Source: Austropuccinia psidii
Taxonomy: Eukaryota; Basidiomycota; Pucciniomycetes; Pucciniales; Sphaerophragmiaceae
Length of the DNA stretch: 64,000 bases
Assembly (NCBI GenBank): GCA_023105745.1
Contig: JALGQZ010000004.1
Coordinates: 64,081,112-64,145,111, forward strand
Reading direction: 5' to 3'
In this document: positions 1 through 11,777 of the stretch, one piece after another
Numbering within the stretch: position 1 is the stretch's first letter
Layout: each line of letters starts with the position of its first letter
Position numbers and translations under genes: made by a program
The notes under the pieces: model-generated
Databases searched by the model: none
The model's input: only the letters and a program-made list of their open reading frames with translations
What the model was told of the DNA's origin: nothing

Positions 1-3000
1 TTTCCAGCAGGTGTATCTTGAGAAATGTGAATTGAATCAAAGCTGGGATTTCTTCCATAAATAGTGAAAAATGGAGACTGTTTTGTTGATGAATGTTCTG
101 CATTATTATAGGCAAATTCAGCCAGAGGGAGCCAGGTGTGCCAGTCATCTTGATGGTAACTGACATACATCTGAAGATACTGTTCTAGAATCTGATTTAC
201 CCTCTTTGAAAGATCTCTTGATATCTTGAACTGCTGACACAATTGAGTCCAAAATGATGAAACAAATAATGAACCTCTATCACTAACAATACTGATTGGA
301 AGACCATGTTTGGAAAAGACATGATTAATGAATATTTGAGCTGAGTCCAAAGCAGTGATTGTTGAATAAGTTGGAATAAATATTGCCATTTTTGAAAATC
401 TTTCTACAACTACTAAAATTGAATCAAAGTTTCTTGACAAGGGAAATTGAGTGATAAAGTCCATTGATAAAGAATTCCAAGGACCAGATGGAATTTGAAG
501 AGGCTTGAGTAATACAAACTTCTTATGGTGGATGTGCTTGTCTCTTGAACATTGCTGACATGAGGACACATAGTCCTTGATGAGTTGATTCATGCCAGCC
601 CAATAAGAATCCCTCTTGATGAGCTTGAGGGTCTTCTCCTGGCCAGGATGGCGAGCCATCAGTGAGTCATGACGCTTTTGAAGAATGTCCAATTGAATCT
701 CATGATTGCTTAGAATGACTACTCTATCTTTGAACAATAATAATTTTGCTTGAGGTTCAAGAGAATAGTCTGGGACTGATTCTCCTCTTGCTAATTTCTT
801 GAGGATTTCCTTATAATCTTTGTCTTGCCATACTTGTCTTTGAATTTGATCAACTACATCTGAAAAAACATCAGCTTTAATTGAAAAGAATCTTGACACT
901 TGAATTTCATTTTGCTTGAGAACTTGATGAAAATTTTGAGGATTCTTGCTGATGAGATCCACCCCCTCTCTGGGTACACGTCGTCCCGACGTGACAAGGC
1001 ATCTGGTAAAGTGGCCAGCCTTCCTGGGCGGTAAGTCATGATAAAGTGGAATTCAGATAGAAATTCTGCCCAATGGGCTTGACGACAATTAAGGACTTTA
1101 GAGGACATAAAATACTGAAGGGAACAATGGTCTGTCAAGACCTCAAAGGAATCAAAAAGAGAAAGGATAAAAGCTCTCCAGCGCTTGAGAGCCCAAACTA
1201 TGCCAAGGAGTTCCTTGTCATGAATTTCATAGTTGAGTTCAACTGGTAAGAGCTTGCAACTATGCAATGCAATGGGATGCTTTCCTGAGTCATTCAACTG
1301 ACTCAGTACAGCACCCAAGGCATAATCAGAAGCATCAGTCTCTACAATAGTTGGTAGAGAAGGATTGAAATGAGAGAGAATAGGAGCAGTGGTGAAAGCT
1401 TCTTTGAGTATCTGAAACTGACTAAGAGCTTCCTCATTGAAGATAAAGGGAGAATCCTTTTTAAGGAGGGAAGTGAGAGCAGAGATTTTTTTGGAATACT
1501 TTTTAATGACATGAAGATAAAAGTTGGCAAAGCCAAGAAAAGATTGGAGGGCCTTGATGTTCTTGGGCTGAGGCCAATTGAGGATTTGTTGAACCTTTGA
1601 AGAATCCATCTTGAGGCCATCACTTGAAACAACATAGCCCAAGTATTCCACACTTGAGGCATGGAATACACACTTGGAGGCTTTAGCAAACAAATTATTG
1701 TCTCTCAGTCTTTGGAGAACAGAGGCCACATGTTTAACATGTTCATCCAAAGAGCTAGAGAAGACCATAATATCATCTAAGTACACTACAACAAAAATAT
1801 CCAAATAATCTGCGAAGATATCATTCACAAGATTTTGGAATGAAGCTGGAGCATTGGTTAAACCAAATGGCATAACCAAATACTCATAACTACCATATTT
1901 GGTTCTAAAGGCAGTTAAATGCTCATCCCCCTCTTTAATTCTCAGGAGATTGTAAGCACCACGCAGATCTATCTTGGAGAAGATAGTAGCACCGTTAAAG
2001 ACGGTAAGAATCTGATTCATTGGAGGAACAGGATACCTGTTCTTCCTAGTGACAGCATTAAGTTTGCGGTAGTCAACACACAAACGAAGACCACCATCCT
2101 TTTTCTTAACAAAAAGGACAGATGCTCCTGTTGAGGAGGAGCTTGGTCTGATGAAGCCTTTCTCTACATTCTCTGAAATGTAGGCCTGCAGTGTTTCTGA
2201 CTTATTCTTTGATAAAGAGTAGATAACACCAACTGGAGGTAGAAGACCCTCCAGTTCGATATGATGATCACAGGCACGGTGTGGAGGAAGTTTCTCTGCT
2301 TTCACTTTGGAGAATACACACAAATATTTGTGATAAACAGGAGGGACTACCTTCAGCGCAGTTTCAATCTCTTCTGGCTCTTCCTTCTCATACCACTGCT
2401 CCTCCAGGGAGGCATGAAAAGATAAAGGAGGAAGGTGCATATCCCCTTGAAAGAGATGAAGTGAAGATATAGCAACATCTTCTCCAACATCTTTTATCTC
2501 TTTGAAGACTTCATCTATTAATGGAAGTAATGATTGAGAGGGAAAAATGGAGGGGTTATGGACAGAAGGAGGAACAGAAGGTGTCTTAAGTTCACCAACC
2601 AGAGCAACACTGTTGACAGCAGTGGAAAAGTCATTACTAGTAGAAAAAATAATACCACTAGAATCCTTATGACTAGAATCATAGGTGATCAATCCATTTT
2701 TCCAATCAATAATGGGATTAAAATGGTAAAGAAAATCATAGCCCAATATCAGGTCTTCTCCCTTGGGTGAGTCTATGATAAATAAATCGCATTAAAAGCT
2801 TGGGAAGGAAGGTAAATCAACAACCCACTTGGTATAGTGGGTGATGAACAGGGAAGTGGACTCATTGGAATCCAAAATGAAAAGAGGAATCTTTTTAGGG
2901 AGCTCTGACAGAGTCAATGAGTACTTGAGAACACAAATCTTTGCAATAAAGGAGTTTGTAGCATCAGAATCAATGAGAATACTATAAAAAATATCAGAGA

Positions 3001-3124
3001 TTGAAGAAAAAATAATAAATTTTAAATATTTCTTGACACTAGTATTCAGAGTGCACAATTGTGCTCTTGAAGGAAATAAGTGAGAACCATTGAACACATC
3101 ATGATTCCCACTCAGGCTTTTCCC
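1..3124 (-). pseudogene. pol of chromovirus copy 1 (protease-RT-RNase H-integrase), disabled, partial
   Basis: The frame entered by -1 slippage at 3118-3124 encodes, in order, a retropepsin-like segment, reverse transcriptase with YLDD (about 1772-1783), RNase H and the start of integrase with an H2C2 zinc region. Lesions: the protease motif reads DSDA where copy 3 has DSGA; TAA at 2792-2794; a one-base deletion near 960-966 just after the RNase H/integrase linker; and a deletion of roughly 38 bp near position 205 relative to copy 3, which removes the integrase segment carrying the third acidic catalytic residue. No ATG begins the pol frame, as expected for a frameshift product. This copy cannot make a working polymerase or integrase. 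Confidence 0.88.
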
Positions 3125-4460
3125 TGCTTGCTAGGGAAGCCTTTTGATAACCCTTGCCTATTCTCAGGCCTCTTGAAGCATTTTTCAAATGGGTGTTTGC
3201 CACCACAATAATTGCACAAGCCTTCTTTAATCCTCCTCTCCTTTTCAGAACCAATTAATTTGTTGTCCTTATTGAGGAGAGCAGCATGAGGCTTGTCTTT
3301 GGACACTTGAAAATTCTTCCCCTTCTTATTATTCTTGTGATAAGGCTTCTGTGATGATGAACTTTGAGGGGGCTTGGAGGAGTTGGATTCACTGATTGGA
3401 GGCTTCTTCTCTTGATGACTGCCCTTTTCCTTCTGCCTCTCATGGTACCTGGTATCTAATTCCAAGGTGATATCCATGATTTCTTGAAGACTATCAAAAG
3501 CTTCAGGGTGAGAAGCCAATTGGTCGAACAATCTTGATGCCAAGCCTCTTCTATACACATGAATATAGGCCCTTCCCCCCAGTCTCCAATTCTTGACATT
3601 AGACTTCTGAAATCAGCTATGTACAAGGAAACTTGACCACTTTCCCTCATCCTCAAATTGTCCAACTCTTGTTCAGCTTTTCTGAATTCATTTGGATCAC
3701 CAAACAGAGTGAATAACTGGGTTTCAAACAACTGCCAGTTCTTGAGGAGATAAGAAGGGTCTTCATTGGGAATATTTGAGAGGTAAGGTTCAATCCATTT
3801 GCCAGCTCTACCAGTAAGAAAAGAAGTTGAGTAAAGCACCTTCTTCCTGTAAGAGAAGAAGCTTGCTGGGTCATTATGAAAGATTAAATGACAGGATTGA
3901 ATGAATCCTCTCAATTTATGAGCTTTAGTACCATCAAAAGAATCAGGTGCCTTCATTGATGGAGTCTTGAATGCAGGGACTTTTGAAGTGTCCCTTGGGG
4001 CAACTGCTTGAGTGAGCTGTCCCATAAACTGAGTCATTTTCTCCATCATCTTGAGGAAATTTGGTTCAGCTTGAGAGACAGAAGGTTGATTAGAAAGGGC
4101 TGGATTTGGAGCCTCAGGAGCTTCAGGAGCACCTGCCACTTTAGTCTCTTCAGATTCTTCCTCTTACACAGACTCCTCCCCCTCCTCATCTGCAGCTTCC
4201 CCCAATCTACTTCTAGGCCCTTGAGAAACACCAGGATAACCACTCAATAGTCCAGAGAATGATCTTGATCTTCTAGACTTCACACCTCCTCTTCTGGAGG
4301 GTGCTTCTCCTTCCATTGAAGGTCCTCTGTCCAAATTTGCACTCAGTTGATGAACTGATGGTGTGCGGTCAAGAGGAGCCCTTGGTGTACGAGTGAGAAC
4401 AGCTTGATGTCTCTGGGATCTTGTATTCTTGGCTGGTGGGCTATGCTGAACTGGAATCAT
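3112..4460 (-). pseudogene. gag of chromovirus copy 1, disabled
   Basis: Structural protein of the retrotransposon particle. ATG at 4458-4460 begins the same N-terminal motif (QHSPPAKNTRSQ) as the gag genes of copies 2 and 3. The central part is a retrotransposon-gag capsid domain (FDGT..K...FI motif, then the W-E-P-Y-L segment). Near the C-terminus a zinc knuckle of spacing CX2CX3HX4C is kept (CNYCGGKHPFEKC). Lesions: TAA at 4164-4166 in the acidic linker, and a frameshift near 3570 in the DWGER segment; the frame recovered after the shift runs to the normal stop at 3112-3114. Neighbour pol follows in the -1 frame. Confidence 0.88.
3118..3124 (-). promoter_or_regulatory. -1 ribosomal frameshift heptamer GGGAAAA, copy 1
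   Basis: On the minus strand the gag codons read CAG GGA AAA GCC TGA, so G GGA AAA has the X XXY YYZ form in the gag zero frame, with the stop two codons later. The pol frame is the -1 frame, is open across the gag stop and lacks a nearby ATG. The same arrangement occurs in copies 2 and 3. Confidence 0.75.
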
Positions 4461-5227
4461 GAAAGAAGAATGAATAAAAACTTGATGATACTTTGAATAA
4501 AATAAGGCTTGACCAAAACAATCAAATGAGAATCTTGATGAACTTGAGAAATCAATCAATAGTCTTGAAGTGAATCAATATGAATAAATCTTGAAGAGTG
4601 AAGATGACAAAGTCAAATTCTTATGAATAATCAGTTTCAATCAATAAGTCAAATCAAGTCAATCAAAATCAAATCAATTAAGTCTTGAGGAATTCAATCA
4701 ATATCTTCAAAAATCAATTCAATTTTCTTGAGGAATCAAATTCAAATCAATCAATTAAATCAAATCTTGAGGATAAATCAGCTATCTTCAAGAATCAAAT
4801 CAAGTCAATCAAATCAAATCAATCAAAGTCAATTCAAAATATTGAGGTGAAATCAATGTCTTGAGGAATCAATCAATCAATCAATAATCTTGAGAAATTT
4901 CAAAACAAAATCACTGAACACCCCAAATCAATAAAAACCCTGAATGATGAATCAATTAACCCAAATAGTTCCACTCAAATAGCCTGATAAAAACCTGAAT
5001 TCAGACAAAAAGAGAAATGAGAATGATAAAGAATAAAGTGAAATGGTCAGCAGCAATTTTGAAATGAGAAAGAGAATCAATTTTCATTTGAATGAAATGA
5101 ATGAGATGAAAATTGATTAGAGATAATGAAATCATAAAAATCATAAAAATCATAAAATCATGAAGAGATCATAATTAAAGAATGAGAGAAATGAATAAAA
5201 TGAATGAAAGAAAAAGAAGCAATTATG
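4461..5227 (-). other. gag leader, low-complexity AT-rich
   Basis: About 770 bp between the primer-binding site and gag, built of degenerate repeats around AATCAA and TCTTGAGGAAT (plus-strand reading). No open frame of note. The same composition is seen in the leaders of copies 2 and 3, so it is a family trait rather than random decay. Confidence 0.7.
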
Positions 5228-5240
5228 AGTTAATTAAAAT
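5228..5240 (-). promoter_or_regulatory. Self-priming type primer-binding site, copy 1
   Basis: Plus strand AGTTAATTAAAAT, two bases inside the LTR. It is the exact reverse complement of ATTTTAATTAACT at 5602-5614 inside the LTR, so the 5' part of the RNA could fold back onto it. No TGG-type tRNA primer site is present. Copies 2 and 3 have a different sequence at both places, changed in matching fashion. Confidence 0.7.
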
Positions 5241-5242
5241 AA

Positions 5243-6004
5243 TGTCACAGGGGCTCTTCTAAAATGAAGAGGGCCTGGCACTCAGTGAACAGACTTACTG
5301 ATGGAGGGCTCAGAAGGAATACTCAAATGATAAGAGTAATGAAATAAGATAGTAATTTCCTAGTCATAAAATAATAAGAATTAAAAGATATGAGAGGAAA
5401 ACAAAAGCAATAATAAAGAGCCAACCACAAATAATCCTGTACCACTGTTTCAACCTGTTCAGACAAGAGAAAAGGATTAATAAAGGATATGGCCACCAGG
5501 ACTCTACTGAAAAGGTGAGGGAAGGCAAAGACTAACTTAATAAATAATAAAATAATATTTCTTTAATGAGAAATAAAATAATATTAAATAATAAATCCAA
5601 TATTTTAATTAACTGGGGGAAAAACCCCCAGGTGGGTGAAGAGGGGCTGGTATATGTGAGAAATACCAGCCTTGGAGTTTGAGTGCTGAGATACTTGTCT
5701 GTATGCTGGAAGAAGTTGGATGTGGGATTGAATCCTGTATTGGTGAATCCAATACAGGTTATACAGTCAATACAGGTATTTGCGCCTGTATTGATTACAG
5801 GACTGTATTTGGTCTTGCCTGTATGAAACTGTATTGAGGTCTGAAAACTGTATTTGGAGAATGTTGAATGAAACCCCCTTGCTGATTGGGTTTTGAGGGG
5901 TATCAATGAAGTAATGATTGTTGCTGATTGGGTTTTGGAGGATATCAATGAGGTAATGATTGTTGAATATGATTGGTAATGCCCCTGCCTCCTTGGCTGT
6001 GACA
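5243..6004 (-). repeat. 5' LTR of chromovirus copy 1 (subfamily A)
   Basis: 762 bp, TGTCAC...GTGACA. Minus-strand reading: U3 with many CCTGTATTG/CAATACAGG motifs in both orientations (perfect 10-bp inverted repeat 5734-5758), a TATA-like CATATACC inside an inverted repeat (GGCTGGTAT / ATACCAGCC, about 5645-5672), a CTGGGGG/CCCCCAG hairpin at about 5613-5631, then the segment complementary to the primer-binding site (5602-5614), which probably marks the RNA start. Very close to the LTR at 61921-62655. Confidence 0.88.
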
Positions 6005-6013
6005 GATAACTAG
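6005..6013 (+). pseudogene. Last codons of accessory gene of copy 2
   Basis: GATAACTAG equals the D-N-stop end of the accessory gene in copy 3 (17321-17329) and D (60467-60475), and the sequence after it matches those copies for several hundred bases. The upstream body was separated by the insertion of copy 1. Confidence 0.8.
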
Positions 6014-6723
6014 TTTCCTTTTGCTTGTTTGTGTTTGGTTTGACTTCTATCCCCACTCTTATAGCTACTAAAATAAAATAAAAAATAATTGGAACCTCAC
6101 AATACATGATTTGGGAGGGGATGCTGCTGCTCTTTAAAAAAGAAATGAAAGAAATATACGAGTAAAGAAAAGAAAGAAAATGAGAGAAAAAGAGAGTAGA
6201 GAAAAGAAAATAAAGAAATTCCTGAGGTTGTCCTTCTTGTGGTGAGTTGCTTGATTTTTGGCCAAGAATTGTCTGAAAGATAAAAACCAAGAATTTGATA
6301 CTCACAGATTGGCCAAGGTGATGTTTTAAAAGAAGTAGAACCCTCAGGGATGCATACCAGGAGATGGAACTTACCTTTATAACTTCCACTCCCCAATAAG
6401 AACCCTAAAACAGATAACCTTTCCATAATTGACTTTGAAGTAATGAATGTCTTGAATAAATGTGATTGGCATAAGTTGGAAAAAAATAAAAAATAAAAAA
6501 ATAACAAAGAAAAAAGGAATTTGGCTATATCTTGATGAAAGGTCCAAATTTGAGGGTGTTGATGTTGCAAGGTCTTCTGAATCTGTCAAAAGAATTGACA
6601 AGCTCTCACAAAGTGGCCAAATTGATTCTTACAACAACATTTGGGTAGAATACCCCCTTAAAGGTGCATGCCAGGAGAGGAACTTACTTTCATAACCTCT
6701 TCTCCCCACCAAGCACCATAAAA
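6014..6723. other. Convergent spacer between accessory gene and pol, with duplicated module
   Basis: About 710 bp without a gene. It holds two diverged copies of a module of about 110 bp (about 6290-6410 and 6603-6722), each with GGCCAA near the start, CCAGGAGA.GGAACTTAC in the middle and CTCCCCA.. near the end. On the minus strand GGAACTTAC reads GTAAGTTCC, a good 5' splice-site match. The same pair exists in copies 3 and D. Confidence 0.65.
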
Positions 6724-9700
6724 TCAAACTCTTGAGGTATTTGGACCAGGCTTGTCTGGATAAAATGTATGAAAATCCTTGACAAGGTCTGGTGAGTTGG
6801 TAAGGTTGGAAGCTGTTTATCAAGTTGTTCTTTCTGGGTATTCACTGAATCCTTTCCACTCTAAAAGACACCATAATTTACCTCTTTTGAATTTGGAGTC
6901 CAGAACCTGAGCCACTTGGCATTCTTCTTGCTCCTCTACTAGAACTGGTGGTGGCATTTGGTTACAATTTGGGATACTTGACTGCTTGACTGATTCTAGT
7001 AAGGACACATGGAATACAGAGTGAACTGAATTCCATTTTTGAGGAAACTTGAGGTGATATGCATGGCTTCCAATACTCTTAAGAACTTCAAAAGGCCCTG
7101 GCCATCTTTCTGAAAGTTTCTTGGTGAGTCTTGTAGTCTTGATGTTCCTGGAAGCTAACCTTACCTTATCCCCAGGTTGGAACTCAGGTGGAATTGACCT
7201 ATTTCTATCTGAATACTTCTTGAATCTCCTTATTTCTGACTCTAATTCTTCTTTGAAAACTTGCTGTACTGATTGGAGTTTTTTTGATACCTTTCCAGCA
7301 GGTGAGTCTTGGAAAATATGGATTGAGTCAAAGCTGGGATTTCTTCCATAAATGGTGAAAAAAAGGGATTGCTTTGTTGAATAATGTTCTACATTATTGT
7401 AGGCAAATTCAGCAAGAGGGAACCAGGTGTTCCAGTCATCTTGATGGTAACTGAAATACATCTGAAGATACTGTTCTAGAATCTGATTTAACCTCTCTGT
7501 CTGTCCATCTGTTTCAGGATGAAAAGCAGCTGAGAGATCTCTTGATATCTTGAGCTGCTGACATAAATTGGTCCAGAATTATGAAACAAATAAAGATCCT
7601 CTATCACTGACAATACTGACTGGAAGTCCATGTTTGGAAAAGACATGGCTGATAAATATTTGAGCTAATTCTAGGGCAGTGATTGTTCCATCAGTTGGAA
7701 TTAAGATTTCCATTTTTGAGACCCTGTCTGCAACTACTAGAATTGAATCAAAGTTGTTTGACAAGGGAAATTGAGTGATGAAGTCCATTGATAAAGAATT
7801 CCAAGGACCAGATCAAATTTGAAGAGGCTTGAGTAATCCAAACTTCTTATGATGAAGGCTCTTGTTTCTTGAAAATTGCTGACATGAGGACACATAGTCC
7901 TTAGTTAATTGATTCATGCCAGTCCAATGAAAATCCCTCTTGATGAGTTTGAGGGTCTTCTCCTGGCCAGGATGGCCAGCCAATGGTGAGTCATGACGCT
8001 TTTGGAGGATATTCAGTTGGATTTCTTCATTGCTTGTGATTACCACTCTACCTTTGAATAATAATAACTTGTCTTGAGGTTCAAGAGAATAATCTGTAAG
8101 TGATTCACCTATTTCTAGTTGCTTGAGTATTTCTTTATAGTCTTTGTCTTTCCATACTTCTTTTTGAGTCTTGTCAATTAAATCTGAGAATATTTCCACT
8201 TTGATTGAGAAGAATCTTGACTCTTGAATTCCATCTTGCTTGATTACTTGATAAGAATTCTGAGAATTCTTGCTAATGAAGTCCACCTCCCTCTCTGGGT
8301 ATACATCATCCCAACATGACAAGGCATCTGGTAAAGTGGCCAGCCTGCCTGGGCATTAAGTGATAGTGAAATAAAACTCAAAAAGAAATTCAGTCCAACA
8401 GCCTTGATGATGAGTAAAACCTTTGGATGACATAAAGTACTGAAGAGAAGAGTGATCTGTCAAGACCTCAAAAGAATTGGAAACAGAAAGAAGAAAAGCT
8501 CTCCAGCGCTTGAGAGCCCAAACTATGCCAAGGAGTTCCTTGTCGTGAATTTCATAATTCAGCTCAGCTGGGAGAAGCTTGCGACTATCAAATGCAATGG
8601 GAAGCTTTACTGAGGCATTCACCTGACTCAGTACAGCACCCATAGCATAATCAGAAGCATTGGTCTCTACAATAGTTGTTAGAGAAGGATTGAAATGAGA
8701 AAGGATAGGAGGAGTGGTGAATGATTCTTTGAGTATTTGAAGCTGACTAAGAGCTTCCTCATTGAAGATAAAAGGAGAGTCTTTTTTGAGAAGGGAAGTG
8801 AGAGCAGTGATTTTTTTTGGAGTAATTGTTAATGAGACAACAATAAAAATTGGCAAAGCAAAGAAAATATTGAAGAGCTTTGATGTTCTTTGGCTGAGGC
8901 CAATTGAGGATTTGCTGAGCTTTTGAAGAATCCATCCTGAGGCCATCACTTGAAACAAAATAGCCCAAGTATTCCACACTTGAGGCATGGAATACACACT
9001 TGGAGGCATTGGAAAAAAACTTATTGTCTCTCAGTCTTTGGAGGACAGAGGCCATAGGCTTAACATGTTCCTCCTCAGAACTGGAAAAGACCATAATATT
9101 ATCCAAATAAACTAAAACAAAAATATCCAAGAAATATGCAAATATGTCATTCACAAGATTGTGGAAAGAAGCTGGAGAATTGGTAAGGCCAAATGGCATA
9201 ACTACCATATTTGGTTCTGAAGGCAGTTAAGTACTCATCCCCCTCTTTGATTCTCATAAGATTGTATGCACCATGCAGGTCTATCTTGGAGAAGATAGTG
9301 GAACCATTGAATATGGTAAGAAGCTTGTTCATAGGCGCAACAGGATAACTGTTCTTCTTAGTGACAGCATTCAGTTTGTGGTAGTCAACACACAAACAAA
9401 GACCTCCATCCTTTTTCTTAACAAAAAAAAGGTGCTCCTGTTGAAGAGGAGCTTGGCCTTATGAAAACCTTTTTCACATTCTCTGAAATGTAGGCTCACA
9501 GTGTTTCTGACCCTTGGTTTGATAATAAGTAGATAACACCAACTGGAGGTAGAAGACCCTCCAATTCAGTTTGGTGATCACAGGCGCAGTGTGGAGGAGG
9601 TTTCTCTTCTTTCACCTCAGAGAATACATCCAAATATTGGTGATATGCAGGAGGGACTACCTTCAACAAAGTTTCAATTTCTTCTGGCTCTTCCTCCTCA

Positions 9701-10431
9701 TCCCACTGCTCCTCCAGGGAGGCACAAAAAGGTAAGGGAGGAAGGTCCATATCTCCTTGAAAGAGATGAATTGAAGATATAGCAACAATTCTACAACATC
9801 TCTCATCTCTTTGAAGACCTCATCTCTTGATTTAAGTAGTTACTGAGATGGCATGATAGAAGGGATAAGGACAGAAGAAGAAAGGGAAGGTATATTATGT
9901 CCACCAGCCAGAGCAACACTGTTGACAGCAGTGGCCAAAGCATTACCAGCACAAGATTTAATACCACTAGAATCATTATGACTAGAATCATAGGTGATAA
10001 ATCCATTTTTCAATCAATAATGGGATTAAAATCGTGGACGAAATCATACCCCAATACCAGGTCTTCTCCTTTGGGTGAATCTATGATAAAAAATTCACAT
10101 TCAAAGCTTGCAAAGGAAGGCAAGTCAACTACACATTTGGTAAAATGGGTGATGAACAAGGAAGGGGATTCATTTGAATCCAGAGTGAAAAGAGGAATCT
10201 TTTCAGGGAGCTCTGACATAGTCAATGAGTACTTGAGAACAAAACTCTTTGCAAGAAAAGAGTTTGTAGCACAGAATCAATGAGAATACTATAAGAAATA
10301 TCAGAGACAGAAGAAAAAATAACAAACTTCAAAGATTTCTTGACACTAGTATTCATAGTTCACAATTGTGCTCTTGAAGGAAATAATTGAGAACCATTGA
10401 ACACATCATGACTTCCACTCAGGCTTTTCCC
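6724..10431 (-). pseudogene. pol of chromovirus copy 2, multiply frameshifted
   Basis: Protease, RT, RNase H, integrase and chromodomain are all recognisable but spread over several frames: about 10225-10010 (after protease), 9750-9496, 9395-9147, 9208-8759 (RT), 9009-8356 (RNase H), 8322-7813 (H2C2 region), 7788-7579 (integrase core) and 7461-6820 (integrase C-terminus and chromodomain with VQVLDSK...L-EWKGFSE). A one-base deletion near 10270 hits the protease active-site region. The RT box reads YLDN instead of YLDD (9098-9109), and the H2C2 region has lost a cysteine (QFSRNK). Stop of the intact reading would be TGA 6724-6726. The oldest-looking chromovirus pol in the window. Confidence 0.85.
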
Positions 10432-11777
10432 TGCTTGCTAGGGAAGCCTATTGATGACCCAGGCTTGTTCTGATATCTCTTGAAGAATTTTTCAATTGGG
10501 TTCTTTCCACCAAAATAGGTACATAACCCTTCTTTGATCCTCCTATCCTTTTCAGAACCAATTAATTTATTGTTGTTATTTAGGAGAGTAGAATGGGGCT
10601 TGTCCTCTGAAGCTTGAAATTGCTTTCCCTTCCTATTCTTCCTATGGTGAGGCCTTTTTGAAGATGAGTCTTGAGGAGGCCTTGAAGGGATGGATCCAGT
10701 GACAGGAGGCTTCCTTTCTTGATGACTACCTTTCTCTTTCTGTCTCTCATGGTATCTGGTGTCTAATTCCAGAGTAATGTCCATGAGGTCTTGAAGTGTA
10801 TCAGATTTACCAGGGTACGAAGCCAACTGATTGAAAGGTCTTGATGCCAATCCTCTTCTATAAACATGAATATAAGCTCTTTCTTCCCAATCTCCAATTC
10901 TTGACATTAAAATTCTGAAATAAGCAATGTAAAATGATACATGACTACTTTCGTTCATCCTTGAATTGTCCAACTCTTGTTCAGCTTTCCTGACTTCATT
11001 GTGATCGCCAAAAAGAGTGAATAATTGAGCTTCAAATAACTGCCAATTATTGAGGAGGTAGGAAGGATCTTCATTGAAAATATTGGAGACGTAGGGTTCA
11101 ATCCATTTGCCAGCTCTACCAGTGAGAAAAGAAGTTGAGTACAGAACTTTCTTCCTGTCAGACAAGAAATTTGCTGGATCATTATGGAAAATCAGTTGAC
11201 AGGATTGGATAAATCCTCTCAATTTATGAACTTTAGTACCATCAAAAGAATAAGGTGCCTTCATTGATGGAGTCTTGAATGCAGGGGCTTTGGAATTGTC
11301 CCTGGGGGCTTCTGCTTGAGAGAGTTGTCCCATCATAGTAGACATTTGCTCCATGATCTTGAGGGGACTTGAATTAGATTGAGAGACAAGAGGTTGATTA
11401 GTAGGGGCCAGATTAGAACCCTGGGGTACCTCTGGAGCATTTGCCAAAGCATCTTCCACTTCAGTTTCCCCAGAATCTTCCTCTCCCACAGACTCCTCCC
11501 CCTCTTCATCTTCAACTTCTCCTACCCTTTCTCTTGCCCCTTCAGACATGCCAGAATAACCACCCAACAGGCCAGAGAAGGATCTTGATTTTCTTGATTT
11601 CATTACCCCTCTTCTGGAGGGTGCTGCTCCTTCCATTGGTGGTCCTCTGTCCAAATTTGCACTCAGTTGATGAACTGATGGTGTGAGGTCAAGAAGAACC
11701 CTTTCTGTAGCAGTGAGAACAGCTGGATTTCTTTGAGATATAGTATTCTTTGCTGGAGGGCTATGCTGAACTGCCAT
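10419..11777 (-). CDS. gag of chromovirus copy 2, open frame but zinc knuckle lost
   Basis: 452 codons open from ATG 11775-11777 to TGA 10419-10421. An in-frame extension further upstream exists, but this ATG aligns with the starts in copies 1 and 3. Layout: basic N-terminus, S/R-rich stretch, acidic linker (GEEEDSGETE), capsid-type domain (FDGT.VHKLRGFIQSC; WIEPYVSNI), basic R/K/S-rich region, C-terminal knuckle. The knuckle reads CTYFGGKNPIEKF where copy 3 has CTYCGGKHPIEKC, so two cysteines and the histidine are replaced. RNA packaging is therefore probably impaired although the frame is unbroken. pol follows in the -1 frame. Confidence 0.85.
   Translation of the reverse strand: MAVQHSPPAKNTISQRNPAVLTATERVLLDLTPSVHQLSANLDRGPPMEGAAPSRRGVMKSRKSRSFSGLLGGYSGMSEGARERVGEVEDEEGEESVGEEDSGETEVEDALANAPEVPQGSNLAPTNQPLVSQSNSSPLKIMEQMSTMMGQLSQAEAPRDNSKAPAFKTPSMKAPYSFDGTKVHKLRGFIQSCQLIFHNDPANFLSDRKKVLYSTSFLTGRAGKWIEPYVSNIFNEDPSYLLNNWQLFEAQLFTLFGDHNEVRKAEQELDNSRMNESSHVSFYIAYFRILMSRIGDWEERAYIHVYRRGLASRPFNQLASYPGKSDTLQDLMDITLELDTRYHERQKEKGSHQERKPPVTGSIPSRPPQDSSSKRPHHRKNRKGKQFQASEDKPHSTLLNNNNKLIGSEKDRRIKEGLCTYFGGKNPIEKFFKRYQNKPGSSIGFPSKQGKA
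10425..10431 (-). promoter_or_regulatory. -1 ribosomal frameshift heptamer GGGAAAA, copy 2
   Basis: Same codon context as in copies 1 and 3 (CAG GGA AAA GCC TGA on the minus strand), kept although the pol behind it is badly decayed. Confidence 0.72.

Larger units (their letters stand above)
1..6004 (-). mobile_element. Chromovirus (Ty3/gypsy) copy 1, subfamily A, left end outside window
   Basis: Reading right to left: 5' LTR (5243-6004), self-priming type primer-binding site, AT-rich leader, gag, pol. The window edge cuts the element within the integrase C-terminal region, so chromodomain, accessory gene and 3' LTR are not visible. The right LTR end abuts GATAACTAG, the last codons of the accessory gene of copy 2, so copy 1 inserted into copy 2; GATAA (6005-6009) would be its target duplication but the partner lies outside. 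Both gag and pol are disabled. The LTR is close to that of element F at 61921 and differs from those of copies 2, 3 and D. Confidence 0.9.

Noticed and set aside
5532..6389. Long frame crossing the copy 1 LTR and the copy 2 spacer
   Set aside because: It spans an insertion boundary and reads U3 repeats; a shadow, not a gene.
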